This document shows positions 16,679-26,189 of a stretch of 64,000 nucleotides of DNA, one piece after another. Position 1 is the first letter of the stretch; every line of letters begins with the position of its first letter. Under the pieces are notes generated by a model that made no database searches, was not told where the DNA came from, and saw only the letters and a list, made by a program, of their open reading frames with translations. The stretch is from assembly GCF_000720425.1 (NCBI RefSeq), contig NZ_JOAJ01000001.1, positions 1,488,001-1,552,000 on the forward strand, read 5' to 3'. This DNA comes from Nocardia rhamnosiphila NBRC 108938. GTDB taxonomy: Bacteria; Actinomycetota; Actinomycetes; Mycobacteriales; Mycobacteriaceae. Made by a program: the position numbers and the translations under genes.

Positions 16679-17134
16679 ATGGCGGCCGAACCGAGTGTGG
16701 AGATACCGGTACCTGTACAGGACGCGTTCGCGGTCCTCGCCGACGGCTGGCTGTACGGGCTGTGGGTGGTCGGCGCTTCGCATATCCGCAAGGTCGACCC
16801 CGGGTGGCCGCAGGTGGGCACCCGTATCCATCACAGCGTGGGCGGTTGGCCCCTGGCCCGGCAGGACACCACGAAAGTTCGCTCGGTCGACGCACCACAC
16901 CGCCTCGAACTCGAGGCCCGGCTGTGGCCGGCGGGTGCGGCCTATATCCGGCTCGACCTCACCGAGCACGGACCCGACCGAACCGAAGTAGCGATGACCG
17001 AACGCGTTGTCCACGGCCCCGGGAAGTTTCTCCCCGGGCCGGTCCAGGACTTGGCGTTGGTGCCACGCAACCGGGAATCACTCCAGCGCTTCGCCGCCCT
17101 CGCCGTCGGGCGCTCCCCCCGTTCCCCGGGCTGA
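16679..17134 (+). CDS. SRPBCC-family (START-like) protein
   Basis: 151 residues, ATG at 16679 directly behind GGAGGAGC. Typical polyketide-cyclase/START-like pattern: VEIPVPVQDAFAVLADGWLY at the start, SHIRKVDPGWPQVGTRIHHS near 35, and HRLELEARLWPAGAAYIRL near 72. Such proteins bind hydrophobic ligands. The end overlaps the convergent epimerase gene by 57 bases. Confidence 0.82.
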   Translation: MAAEPSVEIPVPVQDAFAVLADGWLYGLWVVGASHIRKVDPGWPQVGTRIHHSVGGWPLARQDTTKVRSVDAPHRLELEARLWPAGAAYIRLDLTEHGPDRTEVAMTERVVHGPGKFLPGPVQDLALVPRNRESLQRFAALAVGRSPRSPG

Positions 17135-18232
17135 CCCGCCGGTCCGCGGCCCGGCTCCTGCCGCCGCCGGGGCCCGGGTGGTCGGACGTTGGCTCTGGTG
17201 GGTCGGTCTGCCCAATCGGAAAGCAGGATGCTCCGGCGCGAGGGGCGCACTCGGACCGGACCGTTCGGCGCGCATCGCCGCGGCGAGCTCGGCGCAGGCG
17301 GCGACCGCGTCGTGTCGCGGTGTCCAGCCGAGTTCGCGGGCGGCTCGGCCCGCGTCCACCAGGCATGCGCGGTCGGCCAGCCGGAGCCAGGCCGGATGCA
17401 GTGGCTGCACACCCAGCCGCCAGCTCATGCCGGCGCCCACGGTCAGCACCCGATGCGGCACGGGCACTCGGAAGCCCCCGAATACCGCGGCCAGGTCGGT
17501 GGCGGTGAGCACGGGATCGGCGGCGAGGTTGAAGGCGCCGGTGGCGCGTTGTTCGACGATCGAGCCGATGGCCGCGGCGACATCCGCGGCATGCACCAAC
17601 TGCAGGCGCAGGCCGTTCCACAGCGGAACGGGCACTCCGGGACGGCCGAGCACCGCGCGCGGCAGCCACCGGCCGAACAACCAATCGCCCATTTCCGCGG
17701 CCGCGTCGCTCTGTACGACAGCACACGGCCGGATACGGGCTACCCGTACCGCGGGCTGCCGACGTTCGAACGCGTCGAGTTGCGCCTCGAGCTCGGCTTT
17801 ACCCCTGCTGTAGGCGCTCGTGGACAGTCCACCGCACGGCCACTGCTCGTCGACGCGACTCCACCGCGCGGCGGGAGTGTAGGCGGCCGCCGAGGACGCG
17901 CACACCACATGCCGCACCCCTGCCTCGGTGACCGCACGCAGAACATTGGCGGTTCCGGTGGCGTTTGTCCTGGTCAGTGGCGGATCAGTGCGTTGCGGAT
18001 GCACTGCCCAGGCCAGATGGACCACGACGTCGGCCCCGGCGAAAGCTTTCGGCAGGAGGGTCGCCGCCGCCGGATCCCCGATATCGCATGAGACCCACCG
18101 GGCCCTGTCGTACGGCTCCCGTCCCCGTGGCGGACGGCGGCGGGCGATCCCGACCAGGTCCGGTCCGTTCCCGGACGAGCGCAGCAGTGCGGTCCCCACA
18201 TTGCCGGTGGCTCCGGTGACCACGACCTTCAT
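17078..18232 (-). CDS. NAD-dependent epimerase/dehydratase family protein
   Basis: 384 residues. Extended-SDR Rossmann motif VVVTGATGNVGTALL at residues 3-17; HLAWAVHP near 72; active-site Ser-Tyr-Lys as SSAAAY and SAYSRGKAELE near 140. The last about 60 residues are Pro/Arg-rich, of low complexity, and overlap the convergent SRPBCC gene, so the true protein may end functionally near residue 320. Substrate unknown. Confidence 0.85.
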   Translation of the reverse strand: MKVVVTGATGNVGTALLRSSGNGPDLVGIARRRPPRGREPYDRARWVSCDIGDPAAATLLPKAFAGADVVVHLAWAVHPQRTDPPLTRTNATGTANVLRAVTEAGVRHVVCASSAAAYTPAARWSRVDEQWPCGGLSTSAYSRGKAELEAQLDAFERRQPAVRVARIRPCAVVQSDAAAEMGDWLFGRWLPRAVLGRPGVPVPLWNGLRLQLVHAADVAAAIGSIVEQRATGAFNLAADPVLTATDLAAVFGGFRVPVPHRVLTVGAGMSWRLGVQPLHPAWLRLADRACLVDAGRAARELGWTPRHDAVAACAELAAAMRAERSGPSAPLAPEHPAFRLGRPTHQSQRPTTRAPAAAGAGPRTGGSARGTGGAPDGEGGEALE

Positions 18233-18263
18233 CGAACTCGCGCCCGTCGGTGGAAAACGGCGT

Positions 18264-19433
18264 TCACGGCCGGAAGACCGCCCGTATGCAACCCTCCTGT
18301 TTGGTTTTGAACAGCTCGTAGCCGCGCACCGCGTCCTCCAGCGGTAGATCGTGGGTGATCAGATGGGAGGGGTCGAGATCGCCCTGCTGGATGTAGTCGA
18401 ACATCCGCGGCATGTACCGCTGCCCGTGCTGCTGCGCGGTCCGGATGGTGAGGCTTTTGTTCGTCACCACCCCCATCGGGAATTTGTCGGTGAGGCCGTA
18501 GATACCGAGCACCGAGACGACGCCACCTTTACGGCAGGCCAGCAGGGCCTGGCGCAGCGAGGTCGCCCGGTCGGTTTCCAGGCGCAGCAATTGTTTGGCC
18601 CGGTCGTAGAGCTGCTGCAAACCTGTTCCGTGCCCCTCCATACCCACCGCGTCGATACACGCGTCGGGGCCTCTGCCACCGGTCATCTCGAGTAAGGCCT
18701 CCTGGACACTGTCCACCGCGGTGTAGTCGATCGTCTCCGCGTCGTATCGGTCCCGGGCGAGAGCCAGGCGTTCCGGGATCCGGTCGATCACCACGGCCCG
18801 CTCGGCGCCGAGCAGCCGGGCGGAGTGCGCCGCCATCAGACCGACCCCGCCACCGCCCCACACCGCGACGGTGTCACCGGGAGCGATATCGCAGAAGTCG
18901 GCGCCCATGAGGCCCGTGGGGACCGCGTCGGAGCAGAACAGCGCCTGTTCGTCGGTGATGCCCTCCGGCACGGTGAAGCAGTTGACATCGCCGAAGGGGA
19001 CACGGATGTAGTTCGCGTGCGAACCCTGGTACCCGCCGAACGGATGGGTGTACCCGTAGATACCACCGGTCGGATGACCGAAGACCGGTTGCTGCAGGGC
19101 GGCATTGGGGTTGGTGGTGTCACACACCGAGTACAGGTCGTGTTCGCAATACCAGCACGTTCCGCATCCGATGAACGACGGCACCACCACCCGGTCCCCC
19201 ACCTTGGTCGCGGTGACCTCCGCGCCGGTCTCGACCACCTCCCCCATGAACTCGTGGCCGAACACGTCGCCCGCCCGCATCCCGGGTAGATAGCCGTCGA
19301 TGAAATGCAGGTCCGAGCCGCAGGTCGTCGTCAGCGTCACCCGCACGATCACATCGTGCGGATTGACCAGACCCGGATCGGGCACGGTTTCGACCGCGAG
19401 ATCGTTGACCCCGTTCCAGCACAGTGCACGCAT
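18264..19433 (-). CDS. Zinc-dependent alcohol dehydrogenase (MDR family)
   Basis: 389 residues. Catalytic zinc ligands in TTCGSDLHFIDGY (Cys) and GHEFMGEV (His-Glu) near 62; a reduced structural-zinc loop GCGTCWYCEHDLYSVC with four Cys near 90; Rossmann VWGGGGVGLMAAHSA near 190. Members act on formaldehyde-type or other aldehydes and alcohols. Two ATGs (19436 and 19433) are possible: the first overlaps the upstream stop as ATGA, the second has better spacing to AGGAGG. Translationally coupled to the SRPBCC gene. Confidence 0.87.
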   Translation of the reverse strand: MRALCWNGVNDLAVETVPDPGLVNPHDVIVRVTLTTTCGSDLHFIDGYLPGMRAGDVFGHEFMGEVVETGAEVTATKVGDRVVVPSFIGCGTCWYCEHDLYSVCDTTNPNAALQQPVFGHPTGGIYGYTHPFGGYQGSHANYIRVPFGDVNCFTVPEGITDEQALFCSDAVPTGLMGADFCDIAPGDTVAVWGGGGVGLMAAHSARLLGAERAVVIDRIPERLALARDRYDAETIDYTAVDSVQEALLEMTGGRGPDACIDAVGMEGHGTGLQQLYDRAKQLLRLETDRATSLRQALLACRKGGVVSVLGIYGLTDKFPMGVVTNKSLTIRTAQQHGQRYMPRMFDYIQQGDLDPSHLITHDLPLEDAVRGYELFKTKQEGCIRAVFRP

Positions 19434-19942
19434 CATGCCTCCTGTCCGGCCCGGCCGCTGGGGTTCCGGTCGAGGGTGGGTACTTCTCCCGTCTGCATCA
19501 GCGCACGCGCGCGATAGAGGACCGCGAAGATCGCCGCGCCGGTGAGCTGCCGCGGCAGCGGTGCCGTCGCCGATATGCGCACTTCGGTGCCCCGGCCCCG
19601 GGGCGCGTCGGTGAATTCCAGCTCGATCCGCGCACGCTCGGGATCCACCGCGTCGACGAACTGTAGTCCGTTCTGCTCCGTCAGCAGCACGCTCTCCCAG
19701 CCGATCGCGTCCGCACCGTCCGGCGTCGCAGTCCATTCGTAACGGTCCGGGGCTGTCGAGCGCACGTCGGCGAACCCGTCGAATACGCGGGACAGGTTGT
19801 CCGGGTCACGCCAGAATTCTTCCACTACCGCGCGCGGCCGCTCGATCGTCAGGGCGCACCTGCCGGTTCCGCCGGACACCGAACCCACGGCTCGGCCGAC
19901 GAGGGTGACCACTTCCTCTTTCGCCTTCTGTAGGTAATCCAC
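19433..19942 (-). CDS. SRPBCC-family cyclase/dehydrase-like protein
   Basis: 169 residues, GTG at 19942 behind AAGGGAG. The core RCALTIERPRAVVEEFWRDP with NLSRVFDGFADVRST and TDAPRGRGTEVRISATAPLP fits the 'cyclase/dehydrase' START-like proteins that are often encoded before zinc alcohol dehydrogenases in actinobacteria. Its stop overlaps the start of the dehydrogenase, so the pair is one translational unit. Confidence 0.83.
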   Translation of the reverse strand: MDYLQKAKEEVVTLVGRAVGSVSGGTGRCALTIERPRAVVEEFWRDPDNLSRVFDGFADVRSTAPDRYEWTATPDGADAIGWESVLLTEQNGLQFVDAVDPERARIELEFTDAPRGRGTEVRISATAPLPRQLTGAAIFAVLYRARALMQTGEVPTLDRNPSGRAGQEA

Positions 19943-20087
19943 GCGCTCTCCCTTCCGAGAAGTCGGCCCGGCAGCCCGAACGCGGTACCCCGAGTGCTCC
20001 GGCGCAAACCCGCGGACGCGCGCCCGAATTTCCCCTTTTCGAACACGGGAACCGGGGTAGGCCGAAGCCACAGCGAAAGGAGTGGTC

Positions 20088-20243
20088 TTGACCGAAGCGA
20101 AACGCACCGAGAAGAACGAGAACGACGAGCCCGAAGGCGGCCGGCCGGGCCCGGTCGACCGAGGTCGCGACGGCGGGATGGCCACGCGCGAGATCGCGCC
20201 GGAGGTGACCGTCGCCGACGAGACGCAGGAGCCGCCGGACTGA
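20088..20243 (+). CDS. Small acidic hypothetical protein (51 residues)
   Basis: TTG at 20088 placed 5 bases after AAAGGAG; the frame runs to TGA at 20241. The product starts LTEAKRTEKNENDEPEG and ends VADETQEPPD: hydrophilic, acidic and probably disordered. Codon bias matches the neighbours and the ribosome site is strong, which is why it is called despite its length. GGGTAG about 25 bases upstream with CTTT 16 bases before that is a weak match to a stress promoter. Confidence 0.55.
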   Translation: MTEAKRTEKNENDEPEGGRPGPVDRGRDGGMATREIAPEVTVADETQEPPD

Positions 20244-20306
20244 GTGCGACGGCACTCCGCCCGCCTCGGACGCCGGTGGCCGCGTGTTCGGCCACCGGCG
20301 TCCGGG

Positions 20307-20774
20307 CTACACCCGCTCGAGCACGACCACCGGGGTGTCGTGGGAACGCGATGCCGCGTGCGATTCGAAATCCGCACCGCCCCAGCCCTTGTAGCGTGGA
20401 AACTCCTTCCACAAACGATCGCGCTCGGCGCCGGTGGCTTCCCTGCCCCGGACCCGCACCACACCGTCCACGGTGTCGGCCTCGGCAGCGGGATCCGCCC
20501 GCAGATTGAGCCACCAGGCCGGCGCGGACTCGGCCCAGCCGTTCATCGCCAGGGTGACGAAATCGTCGCCGTCCCGGAAATAACCCAGGATCACCGCGCG
20601 CTCCCGGCCCGTGCGCCGCCCCCGGGTCCGCAGCCGCAGCATTCCCATCCGGCCGTGGTGTTCGGGGCGCACCAGACCGCGCGCGGTGAGCCGGTAGACC
20701 AGGCGGTGGCCCGCCCAGAAAGATCTGACGAACCAGCGCGGGGGAACGAGAGGTTTCTTCGACGGGCCGGACAT
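20307..20774 (-). CDS. Deazaflavin (F420)-dependent nitroreductase family protein (DDN-like)
   Basis: 155 residues from the ATG at 20774; a start at 20879 would add 35 basic residues. Family features: MLRLRTRGRRTGRERAVILG followed by DDFVTLAMNGWAESAPAWWL, with NLRADP and the C-terminal WKEFPRYKGW. Such split-beta-barrel proteins use F420H2, a cofactor of mycobacteria and nocardiae. Substrate unknown. Confidence 0.85.
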   Translation of the reverse strand: MSGPSKKPLVPPRWFVRSFWAGHRLVYRLTARGLVRPEHHGRMGMLRLRTRGRRTGRERAVILGYFRDGDDFVTLAMNGWAESAPAWWLNLRADPAAEADTVDGVVRVRGREATGAERDRLWKEFPRYKGWGGADFESHAASRSHDTPVVVLERV

Positions 20775-21021
20775 TTTCCCTCGCTCTCGGAAACGACCGA
20801 GCCACCGACCGTCCGGCGGCCCCTTGCGCCCAGAGTATTTCGGCGCCACCGGACGGTAAAGGCGTGCAGCAGAATTCATGAAGTGCGTACCGGCCCGCCC
20901 CGAAAAATATTGCTATCGAGCCTTTCGACGACATTGCCGCTTCGTACAACGGCGCCGTCCGGGCGGCACCCGATTCGCCGGGCCGGCGTCGCGAGCGGCC
21001 GGAAGAGCAGTGCTCATAGGT

Positions 21022-21564
21022 CGGCCATTCCGCGAGCGGTCCGTGCCGGTCCAGATGTAGATATGTGTATCCGGTGGCAACGAGGCATACCCCGGTCGCG
21101 GTGACGAGCATCGCCCAGCCCGCCACGAGCAGGCTCAACAGACCGCCCGCCAGCGCTCCGAACCCGAAACTCGCGTAGAGCAGGAAATATCCGAGCCAGT
21201 CAGCGTAATCTCCGCCGCTGACATGGCGTTCGATCCCCTGAACCATCTCGACCAGTGTGCCGGTCACATAGCTCAGTGGCACCGACACTTCGCCGTTCGC
21301 GAGGAACCAGGTGTTCAGAGCGCCCACACCGAATGCCACGAACACCGCGATCAGGCCCAGGGCGGCCACCGCCGTATCGGCCTCGTCGCGGAAGTACCCG
21401 AGGATCGCGCGTTCGGTGTTGCCGGTCGTGAATGTGACGAAATAACCCGCCGTGTGAGCGAAGGCCGCGGCGCCGATGAGGCCCGCCAGACCGGCGAGCA
21501 CCCAGGACAACCTCGCCTCGGCATCGAACAAAGCCTTCTTGCGATCCACATCCGGTTTCGGCAC
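21022..21564 (-). pseudogene. DUF1275 (YoaK-like) membrane protein, internally deleted and without its own stop
   Basis: 181 recognisable residues from ATG 21564. N-terminal helices with FVTFTTGNTERAILGYF and the later signature GALNTWFLANGEVSVPLSYV plus TGTLVEMVQGIERHVSGG are those of DUF1275, but between them about 50 residues (two helices) expected from family length are missing. After LHLDRHGPLAEWP the frame runs on through Arg/Ser-rich sequence without a stop and through the next gene, so the normal C-terminus is lost as well. Probably inactive. Confidence 0.55.
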
Positions 21565-21619
21565 GGACCGGGTCCTTTCCGGCGGGGCACCCGATCCGCC
21601 CGGCCCGCCACGCCGGACC

Positions 21620-22399
21620 TCACCCCGGGATCGGTATCGCCTCGGCGACGCTCACCCGCCCACCGTCCACGTCCAGGACGGTTCCGTGCACGAAGGCGGC
21701 ATCGCCGGAAGCCAGAAATACCGCGGCGGCGGCGACGGCGTCGGGGCCACCGGCCGCACCCGCCGGAGTATTGCGCATGAGATGTTCGCCGGGGAACTCG
21801 GTGTCAGGGTCCAGTGCGGGATCACGGATCACCCCCGGAGACACGGCGTTCACACGGATCCCGCGGGTGCCGAACTCCGCAGACCACGCCCGGGTCAGTG
21901 CCTCCATCGCCGCTTTCGACGAGGCGTACAGGGCACCCGCGCCCACCGACACCCGCGCCACCCAGGAACCGAGGTTGATCACCACCCCGCCGCCCGCCTC
22001 GATCATGGCCGGCGCGATCGCCTGCACGAGGAAGAACGCCGCCTTGACATTGACCCCGTACACGCGGTCGAAATCCGCGTCGCGGGCCGAGGCCGTGCCG
22101 ACCGGCGGATAGATTCCCGCGTTGTTCACCAGGATGTCGATGCGGCCGCCGAGCAGTTGCCGCGATTGCTCGGCGAGCCGGTGGCTGCGCTCGGCCGAGC
22201 CGTCCAGATCGGCCGCTACGAAGTCCGCGCGGCCGCCCGCCCGCCGGATGGTGGCCACCACGTCCGCACCGCGCCCGCGGTCACGGCCGGACACCACGAC
22301 GTGGGCCCCCTCGGCGGCGAAGGCCAGGGCGATGGCACGTCCGATATTGCTGGTGGACCCGGTTATCAGGGCGGTCCGTCCCTGTAGTCGTCGACTCAT
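21620..22399 (-). CDS. SDR-family oxidoreductase
   Basis: 259 residues. Rossmann TGSTSNIGRA at 13-22, NNAGIYPP near 92, catalytic Tyr-Lys in YASSKAA near 157, and C-terminal DVDGGRVS. In place of the usual GSG the motif reads TSN, which may affect cofactor preference. Divergent from a TetR regulator across 116 bases that contain an inverted repeat, so the SDR is likely its target. Confidence 0.87.
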   Translation of the reverse strand: MSRRLQGRTALITGSTSNIGRAIALAFAAEGAHVVVSGRDRGRGADVVATIRRAGGRADFVAADLDGSAERSHRLAEQSRQLLGGRIDILVNNAGIYPPVGTASARDADFDRVYGVNVKAAFFLVQAIAPAMIEAGGGVVINLGSWVARVSVGAGALYASSKAAMEALTRAWSAEFGTRGIRVNAVSPGVIRDPALDPDTEFPGEHLMRNTPAGAAGGPDAVAAAAVFLASGDAAFVHGTVLDVDGGRVSVAEAIPIPG

Positions 22400-22420
22400 G
22401 CCGGCGACGCTAATCCGCCT

Positions 22421-22444
22421 TTTTTGGACCGGCAAGTCCAGAAA
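22421..22444. promoter_or_regulatory. Inverted repeat, candidate TetR operator
   Basis: TTTTTGGAC, 6 bases, then GTCCAGAAA: eight of nine positions are symmetrical. It sits 22 bases before the SDR start and 72 bases before the TetR start. Confidence 0.55.
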
Positions 22445-22515
22445 TAGCGGCCGCGGTCTCCAGGTGAACGCCGCTTGTAACCGTATCGAAACCGGGCCGG
22501 CAGTAGGCTTCCGGC

Positions 22516-23100
22516 ATGACGTTGACCGCCAAGGGACGCGCCACCCGCGACCGCATCGTCGAGGGCGCCGCGACATATCTGCGCAGCGCCGAGCCCGGCA
22601 CTGTCACCCTCGACGATGTCCGAGCCATCACCGGCACCAGCAAGGGCCAGATCTTCCACTACTTCCCCGGCGGGAAAGAGGAACTACTTCTCGCGGTCGC
22701 CGGGCTGGAAGCCGACCGCGTACTCCTGGACCAGCAACCGCATCTGGCCGAACTCACCACATGGACGGCCTGGATCCGCTGGCGGGACGCACTGGTCGCC
22801 CGCTACCGGGCACAGGGCCGGCTGTGCCCGCTGGGCACCTTGATGGACCAGGTCAGAAACACTCCGGGTGCCTCCGAGGTGGTCACCACCCTGCTCACCC
22901 AGTGGGAAAGCGATATCGAGCGCGGTATCCGCGCCATGCAGGAGACCGGACAGATCCGGCGCGAACTCCCGGCCCGGCGCACCGCCGCCGCGTTCATCGC
23001 CGGCATCCAGGGTGGTGTCCAGGTCCTGCGTGCGACAGGGTCGACCGACCACCTCGAAGCAGTGCTCGACCTGCTGATCGACTATCTGCGCGCGGTCTGA
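22516..23100 (+). CDS. TetR-family regulator (LmrA/YxaF-like)
   Basis: 194 residues. HTH in residues 10-57: RDRIVEGAATYLRS, VTLDDVRAITGTSKGQIFHY, FPGGKEELL. The C-terminal domain with RLCPLGTLMDQV and a conserved Cys near 102 resembles the LmrA/YxaF group. Divergent from the SDR gene; the repeat at 22421-22444 is the expected operator. ATG at 22516. Confidence 0.9.
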   Translation: MTLTAKGRATRDRIVEGAATYLRSAEPGTVTLDDVRAITGTSKGQIFHYFPGGKEELLLAVAGLEADRVLLDQQPHLAELTTWTAWIRWRDALVARYRAQGRLCPLGTLMDQVRNTPGASEVVTTLLTQWESDIERGIRAMQETGQIRRELPARRTAAAFIAGIQGGVQVLRATGSTDHLEAVLDLLIDYLRAV

Positions 23101-23150
23101 GCAGCGCTGTTCTCGCCGATGGACGGGTCTCCGCACCCTCCGACTCCCGA

Positions 23151-25460
23151 TCAGAGGTCTACGGTGCGTGTCACCACGATCCGCTCGCCGTCCTCTCGGA
23201 TCGAGGGGACGAGATCGTCCGGGCGGGGCCGGAAACCCGGAGCCGCGGCCAGGCCGTGGGTTTCGTCGGCAGCGGTCACCCGGACGCGGTCGGCGCCGGG
23301 AGTGCGCACGGTGATGTCGACTCCGTCCGGCGGCAGGTCGCGGAACCGTATCTCGCCCGGCCAGGTATCGGCCCGCTCCCCCGTGACGGCCAGTTCGATC
23401 GGCGCCGCGCCCGCGACGGCCGCGACGACCCGGTCGATCCGATGATCGACGCGCAGCACCAGTCCGGACGCCGCGCGCCGGGACGCCACGTGCACGGTGA
23501 CGGTGTCGCCGTCGCGATGGAGAACCTCGACCATCGGGCCGTCGAGCGCCATCGGCTCGGCCGGGCCGGTCCACACCGTGCCCGAGGCGTATCCGGGTGA
23601 GAGCCGGACACTATCGGTGCTGTCCACGAAGGTACGCGTCCAGTCGGCCGGTTCGATATCCTCGCTCACCCAGCTCGCCGCACCGGTATCCGAGTTCAGG
23701 ACATAGGCCAGGTGCGCGCGGCCGGGACGCCGGGCGTCGAAGGTGTCGACCACGGTTCCCGCGCCGATCAGGAGTACCGACACCACCGCTGCCGTCACCG
23801 GCACCGCGACAGTGACTCGGCGGCGGGCGGCGGGGCCGGGCAGCAGCAACTCGATCAGCGGGAGCACCATCACCACGAACAGCGCCGCACCGGCCGCGGC
23901 GGCCCCGCCGGACGTCAGGCCCACTCCGTCGATCAGGTCCCCGCTCAGCGGCCCGAGCAGCGCGGCGGCCGCCGATGCCCCCAGCGTGAACACCGTCACC
24001 GGCCACAGGCTCCAGCGCACCGGCAGCAGCGCAGCCAGCGTGCCCAGCGCCACGAACAGGGCCGGTAGCGCGAACAGGAACGAGGCGCCGGGCGCCACCA
24101 CCGCGCACACCACACCGAGTCCGGCCGGCCAGACCAGGGCGCCGATCGCCGGAGCGGCCGGCCCCAACCGGCGCCGTGCCGGTAGATACCAGCCGAGTAC
24201 CGACGTCACCGCCAGTGCCACCAGCGCCCAGTGATAGACCCGGGGACGATGCAGCAACCCACCCATCTGCTGGTACGCGGGACGCAGCCACTCCAGCACC
24301 GACCACATCCCCTGCCCGAGCAGCGCCGCCGCGCCCAGCGGCACTGCCACCGACGCCGCGGCGAGCAGCAGCTGCCCCCATCCCGCCGAGTCGCGGCGGC
24401 GCGCGAGCACCACCACCGCGCCGACCGCCACCACGGCGAGCAGTGCGATGGGCAGGACCAGCACGTTCGAATAGGTGATCATGGTGCCCGCGAGGCGGAA
24501 GTAGGTGGCGTCGTGGCCGGATCGCACCTCGGCCAGATCGGCCGCACCCAGCGCGCGGGCGAGGTGGAGCATATTCTCGCCGTGGTGCTGCAGGCTGCCC
24601 CGATCGAGGTTGCCGATGGTGTCGCCGGCGGTGTGGTAGTAGGACGAGTTCTCGATATAGGCGAAGTTGAGTCCGTTGAAGCCGGCCTCGGACAGAGCCG
24701 TGAAATCGGTGAAGTTCGGCATCATCCGATACACCTCGACCAGCGACGAATCACCTCGTGGATGCGGCACGGCGGTGGCGAACAGTGAGACCAGCGCGGC
24801 ATTGTCCACCGAGGTCTCGAACATCAGTGACGGCCCGGCGACACCACGGGCCTCCCAGTTGAGCACCACACCGCCCGCCCGGGCGAGCGGGTGCTCCCGG
24901 GCGAACGTCTCGGCACCGAGCAGACCGTCCTCTTCACCATCGGTGAACAGCAGCACGAGATCGTTGCGCTGATCGCCCTGCCGGGCGACCAGCCGGCCCA
25001 CCTCCAACATCGCCGCGACCGCGGCGCCGTCATCCGAGGCACCCGGACCCGTCGCGGCCGAATCATAGTGTGCGGCCAGGAGAACCGTCCCGGTGGAAGC
25101 ACGGCCGGGCAGGGTGGCGATCACATTGTCCACCCGTCCGAATGTCGCGAGCCCTTTCGACGCCCGCGCGCCGACACCGCGCTGGGTCTGCACCGAGAAG
25201 CCCGCCGACTCCAGCTGCCCGGTGAGATACTCCCGGGCCCGGTCGCTCGCCGGGCTGCCCAGCGGCCGCGGTTCGGTCGCGAAGCGCTGCAGGTGGAACA
25301 GGGCCCGTTCGGCGCTGAACCGGTCGGTCGCCGTCGCCGCGACCGGCCCAGGGCCGCGTCCGTCGGCGACCACGGTGGCCGCCACCGCGGCCGCCAACAC
25401 GAGCAGGGCCACCAGCCCCGCGGCCACCCGGTGTGGAGATTCGATCAGTCTCGCGCGCAC
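23151..25460 (-). CDS. Membrane-anchored M28-family metallopeptidase
   Basis: 769 residues. One N-terminal membrane helix, then an M28 domain at about 45-310 with the zinc ligands AAHYDS (near 131), GASDDGAAV, TDGEEDG, LNWEARG and YYHTAGDTIGN. After this come 8-9 membrane helices (about 330-580) and a C-terminal extracytoplasmic beta-rich domain of 180 residues. The layout is that of Fxna/PFF1-type membrane aminopeptidases. All five ligand positions look intact. Start at 25460 fits the signal anchor. Confidence 0.87.
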   Translation of the reverse strand: MRARLIESPHRVAAGLVALLVLAAAVAATVVADGRGPGPVAATATDRFSAERALFHLQRFATEPRPLGSPASDRAREYLTGQLESAGFSVQTQRGVGARASKGLATFGRVDNVIATLPGRASTGTVLLAAHYDSAATGPGASDDGAAVAAMLEVGRLVARQGDQRNDLVLLFTDGEEDGLLGAETFAREHPLARAGGVVLNWEARGVAGPSLMFETSVDNAALVSLFATAVPHPRGDSSLVEVYRMMPNFTDFTALSEAGFNGLNFAYIENSSYYHTAGDTIGNLDRGSLQHHGENMLHLARALGAADLAEVRSGHDATYFRLAGTMITYSNVLVLPIALLAVVAVGAVVVLARRRDSAGWGQLLLAAASVAVPLGAAALLGQGMWSVLEWLRPAYQQMGGLLHRPRVYHWALVALAVTSVLGWYLPARRRLGPAAPAIGALVWPAGLGVVCAVVAPGASFLFALPALFVALGTLAALLPVRWSLWPVTVFTLGASAAAALLGPLSGDLIDGVGLTSGGAAAAGAALFVVMVLPLIELLLPGPAARRRVTVAVPVTAAVVSVLLIGAGTVVDTFDARRPGRAHLAYVLNSDTGAASWVSEDIEPADWTRTFVDSTDSVRLSPGYASGTVWTGPAEPMALDGPMVEVLHRDGDTVTVHVASRRAASGLVLRVDHRIDRVVAAVAGAAPIELAVTGERADTWPGEIRFRDLPPDGVDITVRTPGADRVRVTAADETHGLAAAPGFRPRPDDLVPSIREDGERIVVTRTVDL

Positions 25461-25593
25461 GAGGTGACAGTATGTCGGTACCCCCGACGTACGGTCGCCA
25501 CCGCACGGTCGACCGTTCGCCGGCCCCGCGCCCGGAAAGGACCGCGGCGTCCCCGAGGACCGTATTTCGCCGGGCTCGAACTGATCCCAATCG

Positions 25594-26178
25594 TTGACAG
25601 CGCCGGTTCGCGGACGGACGGCCGCCGCGGCAAGCGCCCCGCCACTCGTTATCGCCGCGCGCGCCGTCGCCGCCGCTCCGATCCGAACCCACGCGCCACT
25701 GATCTACGAATTCGCCGCGCGCAGCACCGATCTGGTATTCGTCACGCCCACCCGCGAAGCCGGTCCCGCCTCGATACTCGACGAGATCGCCGCGGCGACG
25801 GCGGCGGTGGGCCGAGACGGGGAGCCCCTCCGGGTCTACGCCGATCTCGTCGTCTTCCTCGATACCGAGGACGCGACGGGAACGCAGCGCCTGGCCCGCC
25901 TGAACGAGGCGGCGGGCGCCGAGTACGCCTCCGACGCGGCCGTATTCGCGGGCAGCGCCGACGAACTCGCCGAGCTGCTCATCGACTGGAGCGGCCGGGG
26001 CCTCGACGGTTTCCGGTTGCGGCCCGGCGTCGCGGTCGACGATCTGGCCGCCGTCACCGATCGGCTCGTTCCCGTCCTGCAGCGCCGCGGTGTCTTCCGC
26101 ACCGGCTACCCGGACGGATCGCTGCGCGCGCTGCTCGGACTACCCACCACCGTTCCCAACCGCTACGCGACCACCTGA
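25594..26178 (+). pseudogene. C-terminal half of a luciferase-like flavin monooxygenase
   Basis: From about 25640 the frame matches, from memory, the second half of the bacterial LLM family: PPLVIAARA, then EFAARSTDLVFVTPTREAG, DGFRLRPGVAVDDL, LVPVLQRRGVFRTGYPDG and a final LLGLPTTVPNRYATT. Intact members have about 150 more residues at the N-terminus, including the flavin-site strands; these are absent and no ribosome site precedes the frame. The only upstream start is a TTG at 25594. The next gene, also decayed, follows after 11 bases, as in the usual two-gene layout of these oxygenases. Confidence 0.7.
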
Positions 26179-26189
26179 GCGAGGCCCTC

